Shown: piece by piece, positions 53,248 through 61,499 of the stretch
Layout of the letters: every line of letters begins with the position of its first letter
Numbering within the stretch: position 1 is the first letter of the stretch
Assembly: GCA_965223035.1 (NCBI GenBank)
Contig: OZ244980.1
Coordinates: 744,001-808,000 of the forward strand
Length of the DNA: 64,000 nt
Origin: CAMDPA01 sp965223035
Lineage (GTDB): Bacteria > Pseudomonadota > Alphaproteobacteria > Rhizobiales > Hyphomicrobiaceae
Direction: 5' to 3'
Program-made: the position numbers and the translations under genes
The notes under the pieces: generated by a model
Database searches by the model: none
Seen by the model: only the letters and a program-made list of their open reading frames with translations
What the model was told of the DNA's origin: nothing

Positions 53248-53694
53248 ATGATTCGCGCTCACCTTACGGCCGTCGCCGCCGGCGTCGTCATGCTGGCCTT
53301 TGTGGCTGTCGACGCATCGCACGCGGCTTGCACGCGGCTCGCATATTCCGTCAACGACTACGGTAAGGAAGGACCGACCCGCGACGCCAAGAACCTGCTC
53401 GAGACCTATATTGCCAAATGGACGTCCGAGCGCGGAATAACGGGCTATCGGATTGGTCCGAAAACCGTGACCTGCAAGCTGTTCTTGGATTTCATTTTGT
53501 TCGATGAATATACCTGCAAGGCCAGCGCCAGCGTGTGTTGGCAAGGTCGTCTGCCGCAAGGCCATAGCGCTCAGGTCGAGCCCGACCCGGAGCATATGCA
53601 GGCGGCCAGGGCGGGCGGGCGTGGGGCGCCGGCCGCGAGCGATATCGCTACCGGTTCGTTGGCAGCTTCCGCCGCCAAGAAGAACAGCGACTAG
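53248..53694 (+). CDS. Small secreted four-cysteine protein, paralogue 3
   Basis: This 148-aa product has a signal peptide (HLTAVAAGVVMLAFVAVDAS, cleavage near SHA-ACT). The mature part has four cysteines: ACTRLAYSVNDYGKE near the N-terminus and TCKLFLDFILFDEYTCKASASVC later. The C3-x6-C4 spacing is the same as in the other two paralogues while C2-C3 is longer (13). The tail beyond the last cysteine is 57 residues, mainly polar. GGGGG lies 7 nt before the ATG at 53248. The stop TAG is part of the following repeat. Confidence 0.7.
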   Translation: MIRAHLTAVAAGVVMLAFVAVDASHAACTRLAYSVNDYGKEGPTRDAKNLLETYIAKWTSERGITGYRIGPKTVTCKLFLDFILFDEYTCKASASVCWQGRLPQGHSAQVEPDPEHMQAARAGGRGAPAASDIATGSLAASAAKKNSD

Positions 53695-53781
53695 ATCATC
53701 GGCATCGTCCCTTGAGTTGGAGCCAAAGCGGTCCGACTCAAGGCGCGATGATCTAGTCCAACGAACAGCAGGTTGCTCTAG
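53691..53781 (-). repeat. Mosaic palindromic repeat, copy 10 (right hairpin plus left end)
   Basis: Starts CTAGATCATCGGCATCGTCC; CCTTGAGT pairs with ACTCAAGG and GGAGCC partly with GGTCC, followed by GCGCGATGATCTAG. A short piece of the left end (GTTGCTCTAG) is attached. The stem has paired changes relative to the other copies (TTAAAT to TTGAGT, and ATTTAA to ACTCAA). Its first CTAG forms the stop codon of the upstream gene. Confidence 0.85.
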
Positions 53782-53847
53782 CCAGATCGCGCTCGGCTCG
53801 CCTATGCTTTGGTCTTTCAAGACATCTCGTCGAGGAGGACAAAGCCA

Positions 53848-54582
53848 ATGGCCTCAAGTGGTGGCCGCTTGGGCGCGACCGTCGAGCCGGAACTCATCGA
53901 GGATCTGGTCGCAGCCAATCGGATTTTGGCCGATCACGGAGTGCTCGACGCCTTTGGTCACGTCAGCATCCGTCATCCCGCCAACCCCAATTGGTACTTG
54001 TTGTCTCGGAACTTGGCGCCCCAGTCCGTGACATCTGACGACATTGTGGCCTACGATTTGGAGAGCCAACCGGTCGACCCCAACGCACCACGCGGGTATC
54101 TGGAGCGCTACATTCACGGTGAGATCTACAAGGTGCGCCCCGACGTCGGGGCGGTCGTGCACTCGCATTCGCCCTCCGTTGTGCCGTTCGGCGTGACCAC
54201 CCACAAATTGCGGCCGATCTATCATATGAGCGGGTTTCTGGCGCGTGGCGTACCGGTGTTCGACATCCGCAAAGAAACCGGCAAGATGACCGATATCCTG
54301 GTGCGCGAGCCTGGCCAGGGCCGGCATCTGGCGCGGGTCTTGGCGGATATGCCGATGGCGCTGATGCGCGGCCATGGCAACGTGGTGGTGGCCGGCGACG
54401 TCAAGGTGGCGACCTATCGGGCCATCTACACCGAGATGAACGCGCGTTTGCAGATGCAGGCGATGACGCTGGGCGGCCCGATCACCTTCTTGGACCCGGA
54501 GGAGGGACTGCTGACCGAGGCCACCATCGAAGGCCAGATCCATCGGCCCTGGGACCTGTGGAAGGCCAAGGTATTGGCATAG
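53848..54582 (+). CDS. Class II aldolase/adducin family protein
   Basis: This 244-aa protein has the metal site HSHSPSVVPFGV (two His, the zinc ligands) and HGNVVVAG (third His), with AANRILADHGVLDAFGHVSI near the start. The class II aldolase fold makes or breaks C-C bonds via a zinc-bound enolate, or hydrolyses. The start is preceded by GAGGAGGACAA. It is the first of three same-strand genes with a ThDP enzyme and amidohydrolase. Substrate unknown. Confidence 0.9.
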   Translation: MASSGGRLGATVEPELIEDLVAANRILADHGVLDAFGHVSIRHPANPNWYLLSRNLAPQSVTSDDIVAYDLESQPVDPNAPRGYLERYIHGEIYKVRPDVGAVVHSHSPSVVPFGVTTHKLRPIYHMSGFLARGVPVFDIRKETGKMTDILVREPGQGRHLARVLADMPMALMRGHGNVVVAGDVKVATYRAIYTEMNARLQMQAMTLGGPITFLDPEEGLLTEATIEGQIHRPWDLWKAKVLA

Positions 54583-54671
54583 CAAGGGCCGCCTCCGGCG
54601 CGGATGGCCGGCATTGGCTGCCATTCAGGCTGGCGTTGGGGGCAATCCCGGAGCATTTGGAGGATCTGCAC

Positions 54672-56507
54672 ATGACTGATTATGTGAGTGGTGACGATCG
54701 TGTAGCGCCACATTCAGCCATTCCTGCCCAACAGCTAGACCGGCCGACCCCGTCAACCGGCAACGCGATGTTCGGCAGCGACGTCGTGGCCGATGCCCTG
54801 CGTGCTCTTGAGATCCCCTACATCGCATTGACGCCCGGTGCCAGCTTCCGCGGCTTTCACGACAGCCTCGTCAACCACATCGGCAATGCCCGTCCGGCCA
54901 TGCTGCTGTGCCTGCACGAGGAGCATGCCGTCGCCATCGGGCACGGGTGGGCCAAGGTGACGGGCAAGCCGATCGCCGCGGCGGTGCATTCGAATGTCGG
55001 TTTGATGCATGCGACGATGGCGTTTTTTAACGCCTGGTGCGATCGGCTGCCGGTGATCGTGTTCGGCGCCACGGGACCGGTCGATGCGATGCGGCGGCGG
55101 CCTTGGATCGACTGGATTCACACCGCGCAGGATCAAGGTGCGCTGGTGCGGCCCTACACCAAATGGGACAACCAGCCCGCGTCACCGGGGGCTGCGCGCG
55201 AGGCGGTGTTGCGCGGGGCTTGGCTGGCCCAGACGGCGCCGATGGGGCCGGTCTATATCAACCTTGATGCGGGCATGCAGGAAATGCGGCTCGATGAACC
55301 GCTGGCGCCGATCGACGTCGAGCGGTTCCTGCCACCCGTGCAATCGGCGGCGGCGCCGGCACTGCTCGAACAAGCGGCCCAGCTGCTGGCTGCGGCCAAG
55401 CGACCCTTGATCATGGCCGGCCGGGTGTCGCGCAGCGAACGCGGCTGGGCGGAACGGCTGAGCTTGGCGGAGCGTCTCGGCGCGGCCGTCATTACCGACC
55501 TCAAGCTGGGCGCCGCGTTTCCCACCGATCATCCGTTACACGTGGGCGCGCCCGACATGCGACTGGACGCAGCGGCGTCGGCGGCCGTCAGAGAGGCGGA
55601 CGTGATCCTCAGCCTTGACTGGGTTGATCTCGGCGGCACGTTCAAGCACGCCACCGGCGCCGACGAGCCCGCGGGCAAGGTGATCCAGGTTTCGCTCGAC
55701 CATGTCGTGCACAATGGGTGGAGCATGGACCATCATGCCCATCCCGCCGTCGACCTGTTCATCGCCGCCGAGCCCGAGCCGGTCGTGTCAGGATTGTTGG
55801 AACGGATCGCTGAGCCGGATGCTCCCAAAGCCGGCTGGGCCGGCGGCCCGACGGCTCAGCCGGAGTTGGTCGGTCCGGCGCCCGGTGAGCCACTGCGTCC
55901 GGACCATCTTGCGCTCGGGCTGAAACAGGCGCTGGGGGATCGCGAGGTGTGCTTGATGCACGCATCGCTGTCGTGGAACGGCGCAACTTGGCGCTTCCGC
56001 CATCCGTTGGATTACCTCGGATATGACGGCGGCGGCGGCGTCGGCGGAGGACCCGGCATCGTCGTTGGCGCGGCGCTGGCTCTACAGCATAGCGGCGCGC
56101 GGCGGCTGCCGCTGGCCGTGCTTGGCGATGGCGACTACTTGATGGGCGTCACGGCGCTGTGGACCGCGGTGCATTACAAAATTCCGCTGTTGGTCGTGAT
56201 CGCCAACAACATCTCCTACAATAACGACGTTGAGCACCAAGAGCGGGTCGCCTACATGCGCGATCGGCCGGCCGAGAACAAGTGGATCGGTCAGTTCATC
56301 AACGAGCCAGAGGTCGATCTGGTGCAGATGGCGCGGGCGCAGGGTGCCACCGCGTTTGACCAGTGCCGGGACTTGGACGCGCTGCAGCGGGCCGTTCGGG
56401 AAGCGGTTGCGGTGGTGGATAACGGAGGCGTGGCGTTGGTGGACGTGCGCATCGAGCAGATCTCCCGGGTTGATGCGGCCAAGATGAAGGCCGGCTCGGA
56501 TCGGTGA
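54672..56507 (+). CDS. Thiamine diphosphate-dependent enzyme (acetolactate synthase/benzoylformate decarboxylase-like)
   Basis: This 611-aa ThDP enzyme has the N-terminal Glu-containing LCLHEEHAVAIGHGWAKVT, the mid FAD/dimer domain and the C-terminal ThDP/Mg motif in AVLGDGDYLMGVTALWTAVH with NNISYNND (GDG ... NN). The start is preceded by GGAGGA. The second part GGGGVGGGPGIVVGAALALQ is typical. It catalyses decarboxylation or C-C ligation of a 2-oxo acid. It is next to a class II aldolase and amidohydrolase, so a degradation pathway for a carboxylated compound is likely. Confidence 0.9.
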   Translation: MTDYVSGDDRVAPHSAIPAQQLDRPTPSTGNAMFGSDVVADALRALEIPYIALTPGASFRGFHDSLVNHIGNARPAMLLCLHEEHAVAIGHGWAKVTGKPIAAAVHSNVGLMHATMAFFNAWCDRLPVIVFGATGPVDAMRRRPWIDWIHTAQDQGALVRPYTKWDNQPASPGAAREAVLRGAWLAQTAPMGPVYINLDAGMQEMRLDEPLAPIDVERFLPPVQSAAAPALLEQAAQLLAAAKRPLIMAGRVSRSERGWAERLSLAERLGAAVITDLKLGAAFPTDHPLHVGAPDMRLDAAASAAVREADVILSLDWVDLGGTFKHATGADEPAGKVIQVSLDHVVHNGWSMDHHAHPAVDLFIAAEPEPVVSGLLERIAEPDAPKAGWAGGPTAQPELVGPAPGEPLRPDHLALGLKQALGDREVCLMHASLSWNGATWRFRHPLDYLGYDGGGGVGGGPGIVVGAALALQHSGARRLPLAVLGDGDYLMGVTALWTAVHYKIPLLVVIANNISYNNDVEHQERVAYMRDRPAENKWIGQFINEPEVDLVQMARAQGATAFDQCRDLDALQRAVREAVAVVDNGGVALVDVRIEQISRVDAAKMKAGSDR

Positions 56508-56549
56508 AGGCGACGGTTCCATACCGTATGCGGTGCAAGGAGACGACAG

Positions 56550-57515
56550 GTGGACAATTTGCCGGGCCTCGTGGATTTTCATTGCCATCACGTGCCGGTC
56601 GGCTTTGAGATCACTAGCGCTGCGACGGCAGCCCCGTCGCAACGGGCGCGTTGGGCCGAGACCAGCCGTGTGATGAGCGATGAGAGGCAATTGCTGCGGG
56701 CGATCGAGGACGGCGACCTGGCGGCGCGCGTGGTCAATGCTCCGGCGGCGATGATTGCCAACGCCGACGGTTGGGTGGCGCCGGACACCATCCGGGCGCT
56801 CAATGATGCCGTGGCCGCACTCGCCGCCCGCCACCCCGGCCGCATCATCGGGTTGGCAACCGTCGATGCCTATGATGGCGATCGCGCCGCGCGCGAATTG
56901 GAGCGCGCGATTGGCGGGTTGGGGCTGAAAGGGGCTTTCGTCGATTGCGCGCGAGGTGAGCTTTTGCTCGATGCGCCGCAGGCGCGTCCCGTGTTGGAGG
57001 TCGCCGCCCGCATGCGCGTGCCGGTGTTTGCGCATCCGGTCAACCCGCAGCCGCTCAGCGGGCAGCTTGAACCTTACGGTCGACTGGGCACGCTGTTGGC
57101 GCGCGGCACGGCGAATGCTGCAGCGCTGGTGGCGCTGGTGGAAGGCGGCGTGTTTTCGCAGCTGGCGGAGTTACGGGTGGTGGTGACGGCGTTGGCGTTC
57201 GGCGGATTGGCTCTGGCGGACGGGTATTCGCATTTCAGTCGGCTGACCGGTGGGACCCGCGAAGTTCTGCGCCGGCACGTTTATATCGATACCATGGGCT
57301 TTCAAGCCGCACAGATCCGTGCCTCGGTCGAAATCGTCGGCGCCGATCACGTCCTCATCGGGAGCGATTGGCCGATCGTCAGCGTCGGTCCGATCAAGCA
57401 GACGGCCCAGCAGGCGATGACCGCGGCCGGTTTGACGCGCGAACAACAAAAGCAGGTGGCGGGAGCCAATGCCCTGCGCCTGCTCGGCGTCGATCCGGCC
57501 TGTGGTCCGGCGTGA
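56550..57515 (+). CDS. Amidohydrolase-2 family protein (ACMSD-like)
   Basis: This 321-aa TIM-barrel metal enzyme has VDFHCHHVPVGF (HxH metal ligands), the central His in FAHPVNPQPLSG and the C-terminal GSDWPIVSVG Asp motif. Members are metal-dependent decarboxylases (2-amino-3-carboxymuconate semialdehyde type) or hydrolases. The GTG start is preceded by AAGGAGAC. A compact repeat follows 29 nt after its stop. Confidence 0.88.
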   Translation: MDNLPGLVDFHCHHVPVGFEITSAATAAPSQRARWAETSRVMSDERQLLRAIEDGDLAARVVNAPAAMIANADGWVAPDTIRALNDAVAALAARHPGRIIGLATVDAYDGDRAARELERAIGGLGLKGAFVDCARGELLLDAPQARPVLEVAARMRVPVFAHPVNPQPLSGQLEPYGRLGTLLARGTANAAALVALVEGGVFSQLAELRVVVTALAFGGLALADGYSHFSRLTGGTREVLRRHVYIDTMGFQAAQIRASVEIVGADHVLIGSDWPIVSVGPIKQTAQQAMTAAGLTREQQKQVAGANALRLLGVDPACGPA

Positions 57516-57544
57516 GCGGCGGCGGTGACACGGGATGGCTCCAG

Positions 57545-57607
57545 CTAGATCATCGCGCCTTTAATCGGAACCGCAAAGCCGGTTCCGATTAAAGGCAGGT
57601 TGCTCTA
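57545..57607 (-). repeat. Mosaic palindromic repeat, copy 11 (compact form)
   Basis: This is a 63-bp single hairpin with a perfect 17-bp stem: GCCTTTAATCGGAACCG and CGGTTCCGATTAAAGGC around CAAAGC, flanked by CTAGATCATCGC and AGGTTGCTCTA. It is the same layout as copy 7 but with a perfect stem. It lies between the convergent amidohydrolase and desaturase genes. Confidence 0.92.
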
Positions 57608-57620
57608 AGGCCAGCACGCA

Positions 57621-59114
57621 TTAGACCGAGAAGCGGGTCGGCATCGTCCACGACATCAACCAGCTGTAGCTCTGATCGAGCCAGGCGAAAAAGCCCGCGC
57701 GTTCGGCCAAACCAATCGGTCGTGTGCGCTCAAAGACGATCTGCGCCAAACGGTCATCGTCGCTTTCGATGCCGCGCAGGCGCGCGTAGGTGGCGACCGT
57801 GTGAAAGTCACGCCGCCATAGAGCAGCCACGAAGGCCAGCGGCCCGAACATATCCTTTTGGAACACGACGGCATCGTGGCCGCCGACTCGTTCGGTTTGG
57901 CGCTGGAACATCTCGTAGTAGGCGCTCCAGTGGCGGCCCGGGTGAATGTGGTGCTCGACGTGATAGTCGTTGCCGAGGTTGCCGTGCTCGGGACCCGCGA
58001 AGTTGACCGTGCATCCATGCGCCTCGTGGGGTGCGTCGGGGTCAACGAGACCATGCTGCCAGAAGGCGACCATCGACTGCACATTGCCGCCGACGAAGCG
58101 GGTGATGAAGACGACCGCCGCCGCGATCGGGTTGAACCAGGTCAAGATCAGCAGCAGCGCCCACCAGATGGCGAGGCCGTGCACCAATTCGCGGATCGGG
58201 CGGGTTTTGCCCTTGGCCCGCAGATAGCGGTAGATCGGGACGCCAAACACCAGGTGCACGCCTTGCGTGAACGCATGCCGGCTGAAATCGGTGAAACTGG
58301 CGCGATCGTAGGGCTCGGTGGTTTGTGAATCGAGCGGTCCATTGCCCTCAGCGTGATGCACATAGACGTGTTGGGCGCGATAGTAGCCGGGGACGCGGGC
58401 GACCAGAATGGTTAGCACGTATTCGAAGTAAGCTTGTAACGCGGCCAACACTCGCTTGATGCGCGGTGCGGCGCCAATCCGCGGCTGAAACACCCGAGTG
58501 TGAACGTTGGTGTGGTCGATCAACTCGGAGGGGAACTGCGCCAACAACAAGGCGACGGTGTAGGTGGTGATCACGTAGTAATTGACGGTCGAAGGGATCA
58601 CCAACAGCACGGTCAGAGGAATGAGCGCGATCGAATTGGCGACCCAGATGCGGGTGAAGATGGCGTCGATGGGATGGTGGAGATGCTGGGAGATCCAGCG
58701 CTCTAGCGGCCGGGTGGCGATCGATCGTTTCAGGCCATCGAAGGTCTCGGGATAATCGGTATAGATCAGATAGCTGCGGGCAAACACGCCGACCGCCAGC
58801 CACAGCAAGATTTCGCAGCCGATCTCGACGGGATCGGTGTAATTCGGCCAGAAGCCGGAGAACACTTGCGTGATGGCGGCGATCACCGACACGGCGCCGA
58901 GCAGCCAAGCGAGCGGAGCGCGTTCGATCAAGGAGCGGGGCAGCACCTTAGCCAGTATCGCGCCGGCTCCCGCGGAGATCCAATAAAGGGAAAAGCACAC
59001 CACCATGAAGTAGGTGGACAAGGTCGCGGTAAATACCTCATAGGGCACGCTTTTCAGCGAGCGCCCGGCCGGCTTCGCCTGCACCGGTAGGGTGTATGTC
59101 GTGGCTTGGGACAA
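57621..59114 (-). CDS. Membrane fatty acid desaturase/hydroxylase-like protein
   Basis: This 497-aa integral membrane protein has three histidine boxes of non-haem di-iron enzymes: HTNVH (about 200), HVYVHHAEG (about 252) and NDYHVEHHIHPGRHW (about 385). Several membrane helices lie between. The spacing and boxes fit desaturases, alkane hydroxylases or related sterol-type hydroxylases; the N-terminal 100 residues are mainly membrane helices. Substrate unknown. No ferredoxin or reductase gene is adjacent. Confidence 0.82.
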   Translation of the reverse strand: MSQATTYTLPVQAKPAGRSLKSVPYEVFTATLSTYFMVVCFSLYWISAGAGAILAKVLPRSLIERAPLAWLLGAVSVIAAITQVFSGFWPNYTDPVEIGCEILLWLAVGVFARSYLIYTDYPETFDGLKRSIATRPLERWISQHLHHPIDAIFTRIWVANSIALIPLTVLLVIPSTVNYYVITTYTVALLLAQFPSELIDHTNVHTRVFQPRIGAAPRIKRVLAALQAYFEYVLTILVARVPGYYRAQHVYVHHAEGNGPLDSQTTEPYDRASFTDFSRHAFTQGVHLVFGVPIYRYLRAKGKTRPIRELVHGLAIWWALLLILTWFNPIAAAVVFITRFVGGNVQSMVAFWQHGLVDPDAPHEAHGCTVNFAGPEHGNLGNDYHVEHHIHPGRHWSAYYEMFQRQTERVGGHDAVVFQKDMFGPLAFVAALWRRDFHTVATYARLRGIESDDDRLAQIVFERTRPIGLAERAGFFAWLDQSYSWLMSWTMPTRFSV

Positions 59115-59297
59115 CGTACCTGCTCCACGCTCCTTATCTCGGCAATTGACGACGATTCATTTGACAGTCAAGTCGATGCGCCAAAAAACCGCGAATCGCA
59201 GTTTCATGAGGAACTTGGATAGGATGTCGCGGCAAAAACCGGCCAGTTTCCACAACTTAAAGGTAAATATTCAGGTGATTTCGCGCAAGCGGAGCGA

Positions 59298-59822
59298 TCA
59301 CCGCGCGCGTTCTATCGCTTCGGATATCAGACGCTTGGCCGTCGCAGCGTCGCCCCACCCTTTGATCTCGACCCACTTGTCCGGCTCCAGGTCCTTGTAG
59401 TGCGCGAAAAAGTGCTGCACCTGCTCAAGCGTGATCGCAGGCAGGTCGTCATAATTGTGCACATCCTCATAGCGGCGGGTCAGTCGGGGCGCCGGGACCG
59501 CCAGCACCTTCTCGTCACCGCCGCCGTCATCTTCCATCAGCAGCACGCCGATCGGACGCACGTTGATAACCGCCCCGGGCACGATCGGCCGGGTGTTGGC
59601 GACCAACACGTCGATCGGATCGCCGTCCTGTGACAAGGTATGCGGTACGAAGCCATAGTTTCCCGGGTAGCGCATCGGTGTGTAAAGGAACCGATCGACG
59701 ACCAACGTGCCGGCGGCTTTATCCATCTCGTACTTGATGGGCTCTCCACCGATCGCGACTTCGATCACCACGTTGACGTCGTTAGGCGGATCGATGCCGA
59801 TGGCTATGGCGTCCAATCTCAT
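59298..59822 (-). CDS. ppa: Inorganic pyrophosphatase (family I)
   Basis: This 174-aa soluble enzyme hydrolyses pyrophosphate to drive biosynthesis. Active-site motifs are present: NVVIEVAIGGEPIKYEMDK, RYPGNYGFVPHTLSQDGDPI with the catalytic DGDPIDV Asp, and HNYDDLPAITL. The ATG at 59822 gives the family start. Length is normal. It is flanked by an EamA transporter (110 nt upstream) and the desaturase (183 nt downstream). Confidence 0.96.
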   Translation of the reverse strand: MRLDAIAIGIDPPNDVNVVIEVAIGGEPIKYEMDKAAGTLVVDRFLYTPMRYPGNYGFVPHTLSQDGDPIDVLVANTRPIVPGAVINVRPIGVLLMEDDGGGDEKVLAVPAPRLTRRYEDVHNYDDLPAITLEQVQHFFAHYKDLEPDKWVEIKGWGDAATAKRLISEAIERAR

Positions 59823-59931
59823 CGGGGGTCTCTCGCGGGCCGCTAAGGATCCAGCTGTGCGCCTCGCAGCTGCGGCATGGGTCTGCAAGGGCTGCCTGAG
59901 CTCTACGATATGGCCGCTTAGATGTTGGCCG

Positions 59932-60852
59932 CTACGATCGGCGCCGCCTGGTCTCCGTCAAAACCAGATAGAGCGAGGCGGAAACGATCAGGCTCATACC
60001 GGCGAAGCTCCACGGGCCGGGCAGCTCACCGAAGATCAGGTAGGCCAACAGCGCTGAATAAACAATGCGGAAATAGTCCAATGGCACCAGCGCGGTCGCC
60101 TCGCCCAAGGTGAAGCCGTGGGTGATCAGGCTTTGGCCGACAATGCCCAAAAAGCCGATCACCACCAGCACAACCAGCTCCGGCATCGTCGGATCGATCC
60201 AGACCCAAAGCGCAACGGGCAGCGCGAACACGGTGTTCCAAAACGCATAGTAGAACATGATGATGCGGGTTGGCTCGGTGGTTGCCAGCCGTTTGATCCA
60301 GATCACCACCAGGCCGCCGGCCAGCGCCCCTAACGCGCCGATCAGTGCGCCGGGCTCAAAGCCTGCCGTAAACGGGCGCGTGTATAGGATGATGCCGAGG
60401 AAGCCGACCAGCGCGATCGCAATCCGCCGCCAGCTCGCGCGTTCGCCCAGTAGCAAAAATGCCAATGGAATCATGAATAAAGGCCGCGAAAACTGCAACG
60501 TCATTGCATCGGCAAGCAAGAGGTGCGTGATGGTCCAGAAGAAGCACGCGTTGCCCAAGGCACCGGTCGACCCGCGTAGCAAATGCATCAGCGGCCGCTT
60601 GGTTCTCAATGGCTCGAACGGGTTCGATGCGAACAAGGGGATGACAAAGAGAAAACCGATGAAGGAGCGGAAAAACAGAATCTCGAAGCTCGGTAGCCTT
60701 GCCCCGAGCTGCTTGACCAAGACGGCCATCACGACCAACGCCAACGCGCCACTCGACACCAAGACAGCGCCACGCGATTGAGCCGGCAACGACTGCCAAG
60801 CCGCACGGGCGCCCTGGATCAGCCGCGTGCCGGCGCCGCCGGGATTGCTCAC
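59932..60852 (-). CDS. DMT-superfamily EamA permease
   Basis: This 306-aa transporter has ten predicted membrane helices arranged as two EamA repeats (repeat 1 about 30-155 with FEILFFRSFIGFLFVIPLFA; repeat 2 about 175-300). Substrates of such permeases are amino acids, drugs or nucleotide-like compounds and cannot be named here. It overlaps the YkgJ-like gene stop by 4 nt (ATGA-type overlap), so the two are probably co-transcribed. Confidence 0.9.
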   Translation of the reverse strand: MSNPGGAGTRLIQGARAAWQSLPAQSRGAVLVSSGALALVVMAVLVKQLGARLPSFEILFFRSFIGFLFVIPLFASNPFEPLRTKRPLMHLLRGSTGALGNACFFWTITHLLLADAMTLQFSRPLFMIPLAFLLLGERASWRRIAIALVGFLGIILYTRPFTAGFEPGALIGALGALAGGLVVIWIKRLATTEPTRIIMFYYAFWNTVFALPVALWVWIDPTMPELVVLVVIGFLGIVGQSLITHGFTLGEATALVPLDYFRIVYSALLAYLIFGELPGPWSFAGMSLIVSASLYLVLTETRRRRS

Positions 60853-61229
60853 CGATGGTTGCCGCTATTGGTCGTGGCGACAAAATCCGGGTCGGCTTGA
60901 TGCCGGCGCTCGAATTTCAGGAAATCGTAGTAACCGCATCTGGGTTCGCCGGGAAACGCACGGCAGGTCTCGGGTCGCACGGCGTAGATCGAGCAGTGGC
61001 GTGCCTCGGTATCGAAAAACCGGCAGATTCGGCCGAAGTAGGGGTCTTGTTTGCGGCGCATGATGCAGTCGTGGCCGTGCGCCCGCTTGGTGAAGCGGGT
61101 CTTGACCTGCGCGGGCGTGATATCGAAGTGCTTGGCGAGCCGTTTCAGGTCGCGCTGTTTGAGCTCAATGACCGGATAGGAACAACAGTAACCAGGACAT
61201 TTCAGGCAATCGTACTTGGCTGTCGTCAC
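60849..61229 (-). CDS. YkgJ-family cysteine cluster protein
   Basis: This 126-aa protein has CLKCPGYCCSYPVIELKQRD at the N-terminus, then CIMRRKQDPYFGRICRFFD, CSIYAVRPETCRAFPGEPRC. The cysteine arrangement is that of the UPF0153/YkgJ group, which probably binds zinc or an iron-sulfur cluster. Function unknown. It is upstream of an EamA permease with a 4-nt overlap. Confidence 0.9.
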   Translation of the reverse strand: MTTAKYDCLKCPGYCCSYPVIELKQRDLKRLAKHFDITPAQVKTRFTKRAHGHDCIMRRKQDPYFGRICRFFDTEARHCSIYAVRPETCRAFPGEPRCGYYDFLKFERRHQADPDFVATTNSGNHR

Positions 61230-61499
61230 GGTATCTTTACCTCGCGGCCGGCTTCCAGGTGGAGGGTGCTGCGCCGCAGTCGATAAGGGGCTGCGGCGGT
61301 CTTGGCAACGCCTGAAAGCCGATCAGAAGCGGGATAGGGACAAGACTTGGATCACAGCAGATGAGGCAATTGCGACAAAATCGTCAGACTCCGGCGTAAA
61401 GCAGCAACATCGTCGTGCGTCCGCCACACTTTCTCCGTTATGGTTTGGCGCCTTTGCCTCGATGGTGTGATCGCATGGCGCGTGAGGGGTGGACGATCC

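Noticed and set aside
208..57607. Insertion sequence or transposon explanation for the palindromic copies
   Set aside because: No transposase gene occurs in the window, elements are only 60-155 bp, and terminal inverted repeats are limited to about CTAGA. They could be non-autonomous mobile repeats, so only the full IS interpretation is rejected.
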